DNA from: Chthoniobacter flavus
Lineage (GTDB): Bacteria > Verrucomicrobiota > Verrucomicrobiia > Chthoniobacterales > Terrimicrobiaceae
Length of the DNA: 38,612 nucleotides
Direction: 5' to 3'
Assembly: GCA_020718585.1 (NCBI GenBank)
Contig: DYRS01000003.1
Coordinates: forward strand, 6,716 to 45,327
This document shows, one piece after another, positions 1-7,696 of the stretch. The position numbers and the translations under genes are program-made. Below the pieces are notes generated by a model, which ran no database searches, was not told the origin of the DNA, and saw only the letters and a list, made by a program, of their open reading frames with translations. Position 1 is the stretch's first letter, and every line of letters starts with the position of its first letter.

Positions 1-2101
1 AAATCGGGCTTCCGTAGTTGATGAAGCCGTCGAACTCGATCACGCGAGGAGCAAGAACGAGCTCGATGGTGTAGCCGTCCGGACCGACCGTCGGCTCGAC
101 CTCCAGAGTGATGCCGGTCGGCTTCATTTCAAAAGCCGTCGGGGTGGTGGGAGTCACAGGACTGTATTGGGAGATTCCGACGCTGGGCGCGACTTGCGGG
201 AGATCATATTCTGTCGGGTAGCGGAATTCGCGGACGATTTCGATCGTGGCGCGGAGCCCGCTTTTGGTGGTGACTTTGGGAGCGCTGACGAGGTCCACTC
301 CCTTTGACTGGTTGAGCGCGCGGAGAATGATCTGGAACTGAGGGTTGGTGAAGACGCCGGCGAGTGCCAGGACGGCGGGAGCGGTGCCAATCGGATTGCT
401 GAAGAGGAGCGCGTCCACGGCATTTGCGCTGATTGCAGTCGAGCCCGAGCGGTTGCCGGCCGTGATCGGGCCTTGAGACCCGGACGTGGCACCGGTGGGA
501 ACCCCTCCGCTTGAAAATGGGAAATTGGCGGGATTCATGCCGGTTCCCCCGGGGGTCGTTCCGCCGCCGCCGTAAACTCCGGTGCCGAACGGCAGGGCGA
601 ACTGGCCGAGGAGCCAGTCGAAGCCGAGTTCCTTGAGATTATTTTGGCTGACCTCGAGGAATTTCGCCTCGATTTCGACCTGAGTTGCGGGGGCGGTGAG
701 CGAGTTGTCAACGAGGGTATCCACCAGATCGAGGTTCGACTGGGTATTTTTGACGATCAGTCGGCTGGTCGAGGCGACGAAGTTTGCGCTGGCGCCCTCG
801 GGGAACGTGACCCCCTGGGTTTCGAGGAATTCGCGGGCACCCGAGCGGTTACCGACCACCGACTGCGAGCCGGCTGCGACACCGGGGGCGGAGGCGGTGG
901 CGGGGAGCGAGGTGATGAAGCTGGGCGGGACCTTGTATTCCTTGGTGATGAGGACATCGGTCGGCTCGGAGAGCGGGACGACGACGACCGAATACGGTTC
1001 GACCTTGAGCTTGAGGTTGGCGGCGCTGGCGACGTATCGGATCGCCTCGCGGAGCGGGATATCCGAGAGGGTGAGCGAGAGCGGGAGGGTCGAGTCCTCC
1101 TGCTCCTTAGCGAGTTTGAGAATGATATTGACGCCCTTGCGGTTGGGGTCCGACTCGTCCTTGTCGGCGGCGACGGCGAGGCGCTTGAGCTGGTTGAGCG
1201 CCTCGCGGATTGTGGCGTCGCTGAAGTTGACCGTCGGGAGGATGAGGTCGTCGAGCTTGCGGTTGATCGAGGCGGTGCCGCGCGAGTCAAGCTGCGGCTG
1301 CTCGATGATCTGCGAGCCGACCACCTCGAATTTTTTGACCGGCAGCTCCCATGCCTTGTTGATCTGGCGCATCATGTCGCCGCGCGTCTCGCTGTAGGCG
1401 ATGTCGGAGTATTTCTGGCGCGCGACATTGACCTGTTCCATCCCGCGGCGGGCGGCGATGTTGTATTTATCCACGTTGAGGACCTGCTCGTAGCGTTTGA
1501 ACGCGAGGTCGTAGCGGCCGGTGGCATAAAACCCCTGGCCCTCCTGCAGGAGCTGCTTGACCTCCTCCACGTTGGCGACAAAGGAGGGGGTCATGGTCTG
1601 GCTGAAGAACGAGGTTTTGTCCTTGAGCTCGTTGCTGAGGGCGACGGCCGGCTTGTAGGTCGGGTTGTAGCGGTCCTCCAGGACGACGGCGACGGTGGTC
1701 TTGGCGTCCTCGAAGCGGCCCTCGGAAATCCTCTGACGGGCGAGCTTGACGGCCGCAGCGCAGAACCCGTCAAGCGCGGCCTGGCGGACAGCGGCGGTGG
1801 CGTCGCCCCCGATCGGCAGCATGTCCACCGCGCTCTTGTAATACGCGAACGCGCTCTCGAAGTCTTGGGATTCGAGCGCCTTCCGGCCCTTTTCGGCGAC
1901 GGTGGTGGCATAGTCGGCGGTTTGGGACGAGCGCTGAATCTGGCCGGCGACCGTGCCCTGAACGCCCGGGTATTGGGCTGGAGCAGGGAGAAGCGAAAGG
2001 CCGATCAGGGCGGCCAGGAGCGAAAAGAGGGACGGACGCGCGGGCGGAAAGCCCATGCGACGGAAGGGCAGGGTCGGATTCATGAATGGTTCTGGCTGCA
2101 T
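1..2101 (-). CDS. Secretin (PilQ/GspD family), Amuc_1098-like; 3' end cut by window edge
   Basis: Outer-membrane secretin channel, the last gene of a verrucomicrobial pilus/secretion-type operon. The frame is open from an ATG at 2101 to the left edge (700 codons, no stop), so it is partial and absent from the ORF track, whose entries here are all shadows. Reading it shows an N-terminal hydrophobic segment ending near residue 43 (LLPAPAQ, a signal peptide), a TPR-like helical stretch around residues 170-215 (FYATGRYDLAFKRYEQVLN), N0/secretin-N-type domains around 270-370, then secretin hallmarks VEIEAKFLEV (about 470) and VDLVSAPKVTTKSG (about 600). The start is uncertain: ATGs at 2083 and 2056 also precede the signal sequence, and none has a Shine-Dalgarno. 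It begins 17 nt after the stop of the upstream gene. Naming as Amuc_1098-like rests on family motifs plus gene order. Confidence 0.9.
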   Translation of the reverse strand, partial: MQPEPFMNPTLPFRRMGFPPARPSLFSLLAALIGLSLLPAPAQYPGVQGTVAGQIQRSSQTADYATTVAEKGRKALESQDFESAFAYYKSAVDMLPIGGDATAAVRQAALDGFCAAAVKLARQRISEGRFEDAKTTVAVVLEDRYNPTYKPAVALSNELKDKTSFFSQTMTPSFVANVEEVKQLLQEGQGFYATGRYDLAFKRYEQVLNVDKYNIAARRGMEQVNVARQKYSDIAYSETRGDMMRQINKAWELPVKKFEVVGSQIIEQPQLDSRGTASINRKLDDLILPTVNFSDATIREALNQLKRLAVAADKDESDPNRKGVNIILKLAKEQEDSTLPLSLTLSDIPLREAIRYVASAANLKLKVEPYSVVVVPLSEPTDVLITKEYKVPPSFITSLPATASAPGVAAGSQSVVGNRSGAREFLETQGVTFPEGASANFVASTSRLIVKNTQSNLDLVDTLVDNSLTAPATQVEIEAKFLEVSQNNLKELGFDWLLGQFALPFGTGVYGGGGTTPGGTGMNPANFPFSSGGVPTGATSGSQGPITAGNRSGSTAISANAVDALLFSNPIGTAPAVLALAGVFTNPQFQIILRALNQSKGVDLVSAPKVTTKSGLRATIEIVREFRYPTEYDLPQVAPSVGISQYSPVTPTTPTAFEMKPTGITLEVEPTVGPDGYTIELVLAPRVIEFDGFINYGSPI

Positions 2102-2118
2102 GGAAGGGACTCTCGCTG

Positions 2119-3054
2119 TCATTCGGGCTTGGTAATCCGAATTTTTTGTCCTGTGACAAGATCCTGTATCTGGGCTTCTTCTGCAGAAATGTCAATAAGT
2201 TTGTATTTATGATCCTTCTGCGGCGGGAGAGAAAATTCGTCATCTTTTTTCACGCGGAGCTTCGAGTTATCGTAGAGGTAGAGGAATTCGCCGAACGACG
2301 TCGGGTCGTTGGCCTCGCGGTTATAGACGAGGGGGATTTTATGCCCGGACTCGATATTTTCGATGGTAAGGACCGATGCGTCGGTTTCCATTTCGTTGAC
2401 GACGGCGGTCTTTTTCTCGTAGCCGACGACCTTGTAGGGGGTGCCGACGATCATCTCGCCGATCTTGAGAAACTGGGTCGGTGACTTTTTGTTTTTGGCA
2501 TTGACGCTGAACGTCTCACCGTCGCCGGAGTCGCCGCTGAACTTGAGGTAGAACGCGACCGGGTCGAATTTTGTGAGGCGGAGTTTCGTGTGGAAGGCGG
2601 GGGTCGCCTCATCGTTTGTCGGATCGGTGCCGGCAAGAAACTCGTCGAGGTTTGTGAACCCGTCGCTATCGGGATCCTGGTCCTTGATGTCGGGAGCTGC
2701 GTAGTCGAGGTTATACTTGATGAGCCAGGCATTTTTGATCGGCGGGTGGAGATCCTCGCCGCCCTCGAGCGGATCAAAAATCCTGCCGTCCTTGAGCACA
2801 TAAGGGCGGGAGACGAAGAGCGAGCCCTCGCTCGGCGACCATGCGCCCGGGGCTGCCGCGCGCTCGGCTGCGACACCGACGGATTTGATGTCGGCGACGG
2901 GCACCGTGTTATCCGGCTTTTTCGAGCTGTTGCGGTCGGAAAACTTTTTCGAAAACGAATCCGCTTGAAGCGAGAGCCATGCGGCGGAGGCGATCAGCAC
3001 GACCGCCGCGATGCCGAGGAGGATGCGTTCGTAGTTTTTCGTGATCCAGTCCAT
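2119..3054 (-). CDS. Single-pass membrane protein with EF-hand-like loop, Amuc_1099 position
   Basis: A 311-residue protein of unknown function encoded between the Amuc_1100-like gene and the secretin. It has a short cytoplasmic N-terminus, one membrane segment (about residues 11-29, ILLGIAAVVLIASAAWLSL) and a periplasmic remainder. In mid-protein DPDSDGFTNLDE fits the 12-residue D-x-D-x-D-G-x5-E calcium-binding loop, followed by FLAGTDP, a combination common in secreted verrucomicrobial proteins. The C-terminal part looks beta-rich and ends KIRITKPE. Its start lies 6 nt after the stop of the upstream gene, so translation is probably coupled. By position it would be a periplasmic connector between inner-membrane parts and the secretin, comparable to PilP or GspC. 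That role is inferred; I see no convincing sequence similarity to PilP. Confidence 0.8.
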   Translation of the reverse strand: MDWITKNYERILLGIAAVVLIASAAWLSLQADSFSKKFSDRNSSKKPDNTVPVADIKSVGVAAERAAAPGAWSPSEGSLFVSRPYVLKDGRIFDPLEGGEDLHPPIKNAWLIKYNLDYAAPDIKDQDPDSDGFTNLDEFLAGTDPTNDEATPAFHTKLRLTKFDPVAFYLKFSGDSGDGETFSVNAKNKKSPTQFLKIGEMIVGTPYKVVGYEKKTAVVNEMETDASVLTIENIESGHKIPLVYNREANDPTSFGEFLYLYDNSKLRVKKDDEFSLPPQKDHKYKLIDISAEEAQIQDLVTGQKIRITKPE

Positions 3055-3060
3055 GTCGCT

Positions 3061-3954
3061 TTACTTTTTGGGGGCTGCGGGTTCGGTGAAGTCGAACATT
3101 TCGAGCCGCAGAGTAACCTTGAGGAGTTCGCGTCCGAGGATGACTTGGAGAGATTTTTTGTCGATTCCTGCGGCGGCGAAGGGGTTCGCCGGCTGTGCTG
3201 CGGATTCTGCGGGTGCCTTGGCGGGAGCCGTCGGGCTGGTATTTTGGAGGGAGACCGATCGGATGATGAGGAATTGGGCCGGGGCGAGGATCGTATTGAC
3301 GACGGCGCGGACTTTCCCCTGCTCGGCGGTGAACGTGATATCGAATTTGAACCGCCGGAAAACCGCCTCGGGCGCGTCGTCCTTTTGGCGGCCGGTCGGC
3401 TGGGGCGCGGCGGACTCCTCGGGCAGCGGGTCGCGGGCGATCGAATCTACCGAGTTGACTTTGAAGTCAACAAGCCGGGTGACGAGCGACTGGATGACCC
3501 GGAACTGCCTGAAAAGTGCGGGTGCCGCGAGATCGGTCGGGACCTGGGTCTGGTATTGGTCGAACCCGAAATAGAATTTTTCCGGCAGCTTGACCCCTTT
3601 TTCTTCGGAGAGCTTGCGGATGTCGTTCACGGCGACCCGGAGGTCGTCCATAAATTTCTGCGGAGTGATCGACGGGTCGAGCGGGACCTCCATTTTTGCG
3701 AGTTGTGACTGGAGCTGGAGGATGCGGGCGGCGTAGTCGTCGCGGCCGAGCTGGAGAGCCTTGAGGTTTTCGGTGCTCGGAAACGGAACCTTCGCTTGAA
3801 GTTTGTGGAGTTTGCCCACCGCCGTCGAGTAGGTGTCGGCCGACTGCGAGTAGGCCATGGAGGCATCCGAAATGAGATAACCGAGCACGCCGACGGCGGC
3901 GAGCGTGAATACCGCGAGCCCGGCGAGAAACGGGTTTTCCTTGAGCCAGTTCAT
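3061..3954 (-). CDS. Amuc_1100-like membrane-anchored pilus-locus protein
   Basis: A 297-residue inner-membrane protein resembling A. muciniphila Amuc_1100, the protein studied as a TLR2-active product. Visible features are a single N-terminal membrane segment (about residues 9-28, PFLAGLAVFTLAAVGVLGYL), a coiled-coil-like region (about 35-110), and a central stretch FYFGFDQYQTQVPT...FRVIQSLVTRLVDFKVNSV that matches the spacing and chemistry of the Amuc_1100 core (FQVYSTQAPS, then AINSLVNKL). An Ala/Pro-rich insert precedes the C-terminal strand region. The layout (one transmembrane helix, coil, alpha/beta periplasmic domain) is that of PilO/GspM-type assembly proteins. Its ATG overlaps the stop of the PilM-like gene (ATGA at 3951-3954), indicating translational coupling. 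Assignment is by remembered similarity plus conserved order. Confidence 0.85.
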   Translation of the reverse strand: MNWLKENPFLAGLAVFTLAAVGVLGYLISDASMAYSQSADTYSTAVGKLHKLQAKVPFPSTENLKALQLGRDDYAARILQLQSQLAKMEVPLDPSITPQKFMDDLRVAVNDIRKLSEEKGVKLPEKFYFGFDQYQTQVPTDLAAPALFRQFRVIQSLVTRLVDFKVNSVDSIARDPLPEESAAPQPTGRQKDDAPEAVFRRFKFDITFTAEQGKVRAVVNTILAPAQFLIIRSVSLQNTSPTAPAKAPAESAAQPANPFAAAGIDKKSLQVILGRELLKVTLRLEMFDFTEPAAPKK

Positions 3955-5705
3955 GGGAGGGGGATCGGTGTGCGGAGCGGGAGGACAAGCGTGTAGCCAT
4001 ACGCCCAGCTTTCTCCGGTGCGGGTTGTCCGCTGCGTGATGATTTTCGCCTTGTCGTCGGGGAGGTTGAAAACCGGCGACGCCTTCAAGTTCTCGACAAA
4101 TTCGTCAATGATCCGGGCCTCCTTTTCATTTGGCGGGTTGTCGAGGTAGAGGCCCTTGATTTCGAGCGCGATGATCGCCGACGGCCCGGAAGCAGCAGGG
4201 GCGGCGGCGGTAGGCTGGCCGGGCCGGGCCGGGCCAGCGGCGGTCTTGTCACCGGCGACCGACTTGCCACCGGACGTGATCGGCGTGAGTTCGGTGATCC
4301 AGATGTAGCGCTCGGGGAGCCTGGCACCGAGATCGTCAAGGATTCCGACCCACGCAGTGCGCTCGGAGGCGGCGAGCAGGAGCGGGGCGACGGTGGATTC
4401 GAGCTTCTTTTGTTCCGCGGCAATTTTATCCATCTCTCCGGCCAGCTTCTCCAACTTCGAGACATCGGCATTCACCCCCTCGCCCACCTCGTCGGTAATC
4501 GTCCTCATCCGGTCGAAATACAGCCACCATGCGCCGAGCGCGAGCAGCAGGCAGAGGGATGCGACAAGCAGAAACGGCTTTCGGCGCGAGAGATCCTGCT
4601 CGCGGATGATCGAATCCGGCCGGAGGTTGATCTCGATCGGACAATTATCGAGCGCGCGGACCGCGACGCCGACGAGTTCTCCGACCGTCTGGGCCTTGGC
4701 GGCGAGGCTGTCGGCGACGTCGGAGTTTGTGACGGTCACGTTCTTGAGGGGATTGAAGAACTCGATTGGCACCTGAAGTTTTTCGCTGAAAAACTCGACC
4801 GTATAAGGGAGGGCGACAGTGCCGCCGCAGAGGAATGCACGGACCGGCTGGCTCCCGCCCTGACTCGTCCGGTAGAAGCTGATCGAGCGCGCGATCTCGG
4901 CGTGGAGCCGGGTCATCGTATTGCGGACGACTTTTGCGATCCGCGCCTCTGTCGGGTCGCTCGGCTCAGCGTAGGCACCTCCGAGGCTCACGCTGCCCTT
5001 CTCAATTTTTAGGCGTTCGGCGACCGTGATGTCCTGCTTGAACTCCTTTGCGACGGCCGCGCTGATCGTGCTTCCGCCCACGGGGATGCTGCGGCTGAAA
5101 ACCCGTGCGTCCTCGACGAAAACAAGGTTTGTCGTCCGGGCGCCGAGATCAATGAGCAGCGAGCATCCGGACGCCTCCGGGTAGCTGTAGCGGAACGCGT
5201 TGAAGAGTGCCATCGGTGCCACGTCAATGACATTCGGATTGAGCCCGCCCGCGGCCACGGACTCCGAGACCTCGACGAGCTGGTCGGATTTGATCGCGAC
5301 GAGCGCGACGTCCCAGTTGCCGTCCCGCTGGGCGCCCATGATCTGGTAGTCCCATGTCACCTCGTCAATCGGGAACGGGACGTTCTGCTGGGCCTCAAAC
5401 GCGATGATCGCGCTGACATCGTCCGCTTCGGTGCCGGGGAGTTTGACAAAACGGGAAAAAACCGACTGGGCGGGGAGCGAGAGGTTGACCGGGGATTTGG
5501 CCGGGACGTGAAGCTCGCGCCGGAGCTGCTCGACCGCCTCCTTGATCTGGGCCGACCGGGTGGCGTCGGCCGACGGGTCGGCGATCAGCCCGCTTTCGCC
5601 GAACGCATGGAGGCTGAGCCCGCCGTCGGGCAGCCTGTGAAACTCGGCCAGACTCACGGTCTGCATCCCGAGGTCGAGCGAAAATATACGTGCGGGCTTG
5701 GCCAT
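3951..5705 (-). CDS. pilM: PilM-like actin-fold ATPase fused to a PilN-like membrane domain (Amuc_1101-like)
   Basis: A 584-residue pilus assembly platform protein. The first roughly 350 residues are a PilM/FtsA-type actin fold: phosphate-1 region IFSLDLGMQTVSLAE near the N-terminus, a PilM-typical stretch AQQNVPFPIDEVTWDY, a second nucleotide-binding region LLIDLGARTTNLVFVEDARV, and AFLCGGTVALPYTVEFF. A transmembrane segment follows (about 372-394, LLVASLCLLLALGAWWLYF), then a coil, an Ala/Pro-rich insert and a PilN-like periplasmic domain containing IKGLYLDNPPNEKEARIIDEFVENL. PilM and PilN are usually separate proteins of about 350 and 190 residues, so the length and architecture are those of a fusion. 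Typical role: PilM is cytoplasmic and anchors to PilN/PilO. Its stop overlaps the Amuc_1100-like start. The ATG at 5705 lies 14 nt downstream of the preceding stop, with no Shine-Dalgarno. Confidence 0.9.
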   Translation of the reverse strand: MAKPARIFSLDLGMQTVSLAEFHRLPDGGLSLHAFGESGLIADPSADATRSAQIKEAVEQLRRELHVPAKSPVNLSLPAQSVFSRFVKLPGTEADDVSAIIAFEAQQNVPFPIDEVTWDYQIMGAQRDGNWDVALVAIKSDQLVEVSESVAAGGLNPNVIDVAPMALFNAFRYSYPEASGCSLLIDLGARTTNLVFVEDARVFSRSIPVGGSTISAAVAKEFKQDITVAERLKIEKGSVSLGGAYAEPSDPTEARIAKVVRNTMTRLHAEIARSISFYRTSQGGSQPVRAFLCGGTVALPYTVEFFSEKLQVPIEFFNPLKNVTVTNSDVADSLAAKAQTVGELVGVAVRALDNCPIEINLRPDSIIREQDLSRRKPFLLVASLCLLLALGAWWLYFDRMRTITDEVGEGVNADVSKLEKLAGEMDKIAAEQKKLESTVAPLLLAASERTAWVGILDDLGARLPERYIWITELTPITSGGKSVAGDKTAAGPARPGQPTAAAPAASGPSAIIALEIKGLYLDNPPNEKEARIIDEFVENLKASPVFNLPDDKAKIITQRTTRTGESWAYGYTLVLPLRTPIPLP

Positions 5706-5718
5706 CGAAATTTGCCCG

Positions 5719-6372
5719 TCAGTTTTGGGATTTGATTTTTACCGGCTCAAAGTAATCCCACTCGAGCGATGCAAATGGCGTCTGGTCCTTGTTGCGGATG
5801 AGACCGGGCAGGGCCGTCCAATTCGGCGTGCCATCCCACCAGCCCTTCTCGCCTTTGATTCCCTGAGGTTTTGCCGAGAGGAGCGCAAGCAGGCCGTTCT
5901 TCCCGGTGACGGTGACGCCGACATCAAAGACCGCCTGCTGGGCGTTGACAGGCGGCTTGTCGTTGAACAATTTGGCGAGCGTGCGCGGGCTCACGAAGGC
6001 GACCGAGTGGAGGCCTTTCTCCGGCGGGGTGAGCTCGTGGGTGACCGAGCCGGTGAGGAGCGTGTTTTTCCGGTCTTCGGTGACCGAGGCGTTATTGAGA
6101 AGGATGTAGTAGTTGAACGTGAGCTCCTCGCCGACCTTCGAGCCCTTGGCGGCTTTGTCGTGATCGAATGCTACCTCGATCTCAAGCCATTTCCCCGGCC
6201 GCGGCTGGCCTTTTTTCGTGTAACCCCCGCCGCCAATCTTCGGCGTGTCAACCAGCGAGGTCTCGATTTTTTGAATCTGAATCTCCGAGTTGATCGGAGA
6301 GGTCTGGGCACGGGCCGGAGAAAAAAACACAAGGCCAGCGAAGAGGGATATTGCAATCGGTAAAGCGCGCAT
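5719..6372 (-). CDS. Secreted Amuc_1102-like protein, first gene of the pilus-type operon
   Basis: A 217-residue exported protein of unknown biochemical function. I chose the ATG at 6372 rather than the track start (6642) because it gives a clean signal peptide, MRALPIAISLFAGLVFFSPARAQ, with the mature protein starting near TSPINSEIQ. The upstream extension has no coding character. The mature part reads as an all-beta domain (ALTERNATING hydrophobic strands such as WLEIEVAFDH and ELTFNYYILLNN), with a short tail EWDYFEPVKIKSQN. It stops 13 nt before the PilM-like gene and occupies the position of Amuc_1102. A periplasmic or surface role in the same machine is inferred from context only. An AT-rich, promoter-like patch lies just upstream. 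Confidence 0.8.
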   Translation of the reverse strand: MRALPIAISLFAGLVFFSPARAQTSPINSEIQIQKIETSLVDTPKIGGGGYTKKGQPRPGKWLEIEVAFDHDKAAKGSKVGEELTFNYYILLNNASVTEDRKNTLLTGSVTHELTPPEKGLHSVAFVSPRTLAKLFNDKPPVNAQQAVFDVGVTVTGKNGLLALLSAKPQGIKGEKGWWDGTPNWTALPGLIRNKDQTPFASLEWDYFEPVKIKSQN

Positions 6373-6384
6373 AGCAGACGCGTT

Positions 6385-6425
6385 GCCTAGATGATTTGTA
6401 TCGCAAAGTAAATAAAGAAAAACGC
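6385..6425 (-). promoter_or_regulatory. Possible promoter of the pilus-type operon
   Basis: Read on the minus strand, a short AT-rich island in GC-rich DNA (TTTCTTTATTTACTTTGCGA, then TACAAA at 6400-6395) lies about 23 nt before the first operon gene. TACAAA resembles a -10 box, but no good -35 box is present at 17 nt. The call rests on position and base composition only. Confidence 0.25.
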
Positions 6426-6583
6426 ATCCTACGTTGGATCTGGGAAAATTGCGACTTCCCGGAAATCCCATCGGCCGAACGGAACTCGTCGCACGATCGG
6501 GCCTCGGCACCCCGGGCGACGGAGAGGAACGCATGGGCAAGCTGGCTGCCCGGGCCCGAACATATGACGGCCAACCCCTATGA

Positions 6584-7270
6584 TCAGGCTGTGGGCAGGT
6601 CGCGCGGCGGACGCGGGTTTGCTTTTCGGAACCAGTTTGCAAGATGCTTTTTCATCCCCTCGCGAAACGTCAGGTAGTGGCCGCACGGCTCCCCGCCCCG
6701 GCGGATCGCGGCCAGGAGCGCGGGGAGCGTGATATCGTCCATCTCAAAGGCGGTGGAGCTGATTCCGACGGCCGACCCGTGGTGGGCGTCGCTGCCGGCG
6801 AGCATCGAAAGCCCGCGCCCGCGAGCATAGGCGAGCGCCCGGTCGTTGTAGCTACGCGATGTCACCGCAGCGTTGAAAATTTCGAGTGCCTCCAGCTCGA
6901 GCGTGTCGAGAACTGCTGGGCGGATCCCCGCGCGCCAGCGGTCGAACGGATGGGCGGGAACGGCAATGCCGCCGCCGGCTTTTATTATTTCCAGAACCTC
7001 TCCGGCGGGCGCGCCCTTGAGCCGCGGAAGCGTGATCCCGAGGCAGAGCAGGTGGCCCGATGCCGTGCTCACCTCGACCCCCGGCACCACGAGAAACCCG
7101 TCGGGAACCGGCCTCCCCTTGAGATATTCATGGGCGTCGCATGTGTCGTGGTCGGTGATCGCGATCCCGCTCAACCCCCGCGCCCGGGCAGCCGCAATAA
7201 GGGTTTCCGGCGAACCGGCGGCGTCCTTCGAAAAGAACGAATGCACATGGAGATCGAAGCGATGGAGCAT
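6584..7270 (-). CDS. PHP-domain metal-dependent phosphoesterase
   Basis: A 228-residue protein of the PHP family, whose small members hydrolyse nucleotide phosphates (for example 3',5'-bisphosphates) or histidinol phosphate. The metal-binding motifs are complete: HVHS at residues 8-11, ITDHDT about residue 40, VPAHPF in the middle and GSDAHH near the C-terminus. I chose the ATG at 7270 (MLHRFDLHVHS), which puts the first motif at the usual distance from the N-terminus; the track start adds 13 unsupported residues. It stands alone, downstream of a divergent plus-strand gene. The exact substrate cannot be told from sequence. Confidence 0.85.
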   Translation of the reverse strand: MLHRFDLHVHSFFSKDAAGSPETLIAAARARGLSGIAITDHDTCDAHEYLKGRPVPDGFLVVPGVEVSTASGHLLCLGITLPRLKGAPAGEVLEIIKAGGGIAVPAHPFDRWRAGIRPAVLDTLELEALEIFNAAVTSRSYNDRALAYARGRGLSMLAGSDAHHGSAVGISSTAFEMDDITLPALLAAIRRGGEPCGHYLTFREGMKKHLANWFRKANPRPPRDLPTA

Positions 7271-7324
7271 GACGGACGATATTTCCCTTTGACGGATGCC
7301 CGCTGGCAAGCCTCAATTGCGGGC

Positions 7325-7696
7325 ATGAGTGCGGCATTCAAGGAATGGGCGGTCGTTTGCGAGGCGCTCGGCGACGGATGTCAGTGCGTCATCCTGCGCA
7401 AGGGCGGGATCAGCGAGGGCCGGGCCGGGTTCGCATTCGAGCACGGAGAGTTCTTTCTTTTCCCGACATGGTTCCATGAGCAGATCGCGAAGACCACCGT
7501 CCCCGAGGGGACGCTTCCACCCGAGGAACTCGCCGGGGAAATTGAAATCCGCTTCGCGGCCGCCCTCGAGTGGACGAAGCTCGTCACCGACGCCGCCCGG
7601 CTCGACTCGCTGCGCGAATTCCACATTCTCGACGAATCGGTCGTCGGCGAGCGCTTCCACTATTTCCAACAAACCACCACCAGACAAATCCCATGA
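7325..7696 (+). CDS. DUF1802 family protein
   Basis: A 123-residue protein matching the uncharacterised DUF1802 family: it opens with FKEWAVVCEALGDGCQCVILRKGGI, followed by an EHGEFFLFPTWFHE block, the two hallmarks I recall for the family. Function is unknown; no membrane segment or signal is seen. I placed the start at the ATG at 7325 because the family begins at this block; ATGs at 7247 and 7262 are alternatives but would overlap the divergent PHP gene. Its stop overlaps the start of the decarboxylase gene in ATGA (7693-7696), so the two are translated as a coupled pair, which suggests, but does not show, a shared role. Confidence 0.8.
   Translation: MSAAFKEWAVVCEALGDGCQCVILRKGGISEGRAGFAFEHGEFFLFPTWFHEQIAKTTVPEGTLPPEELAGEIEIRFAAALEWTKLVTDAARLDSLREFHILDESVVGERFHYFQQTTTRQIP

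Noticed and set aside
644-2212. Long plus-strand ORF of 522 codons opposite the secretin
   Set aside because: Composition is Gly/Arg/Asp-rich with no recognisable domain, and the opposite frame is a clear secretin. GC-rich antisense frames stay open by chance.
2590-3708. Plus-strand ORF of 372 codons across two minus-strand genes
   Set aside because: It spans the gene boundary of two well-supported minus-strand genes and has no domain-like sequence.
6520-6575. Hairpin GGGCA-AGCTGGC-TGCCC as a terminator for the PHP gene
   Set aside because: The stem is only 5 bp and no T-run follows on the minus strand.
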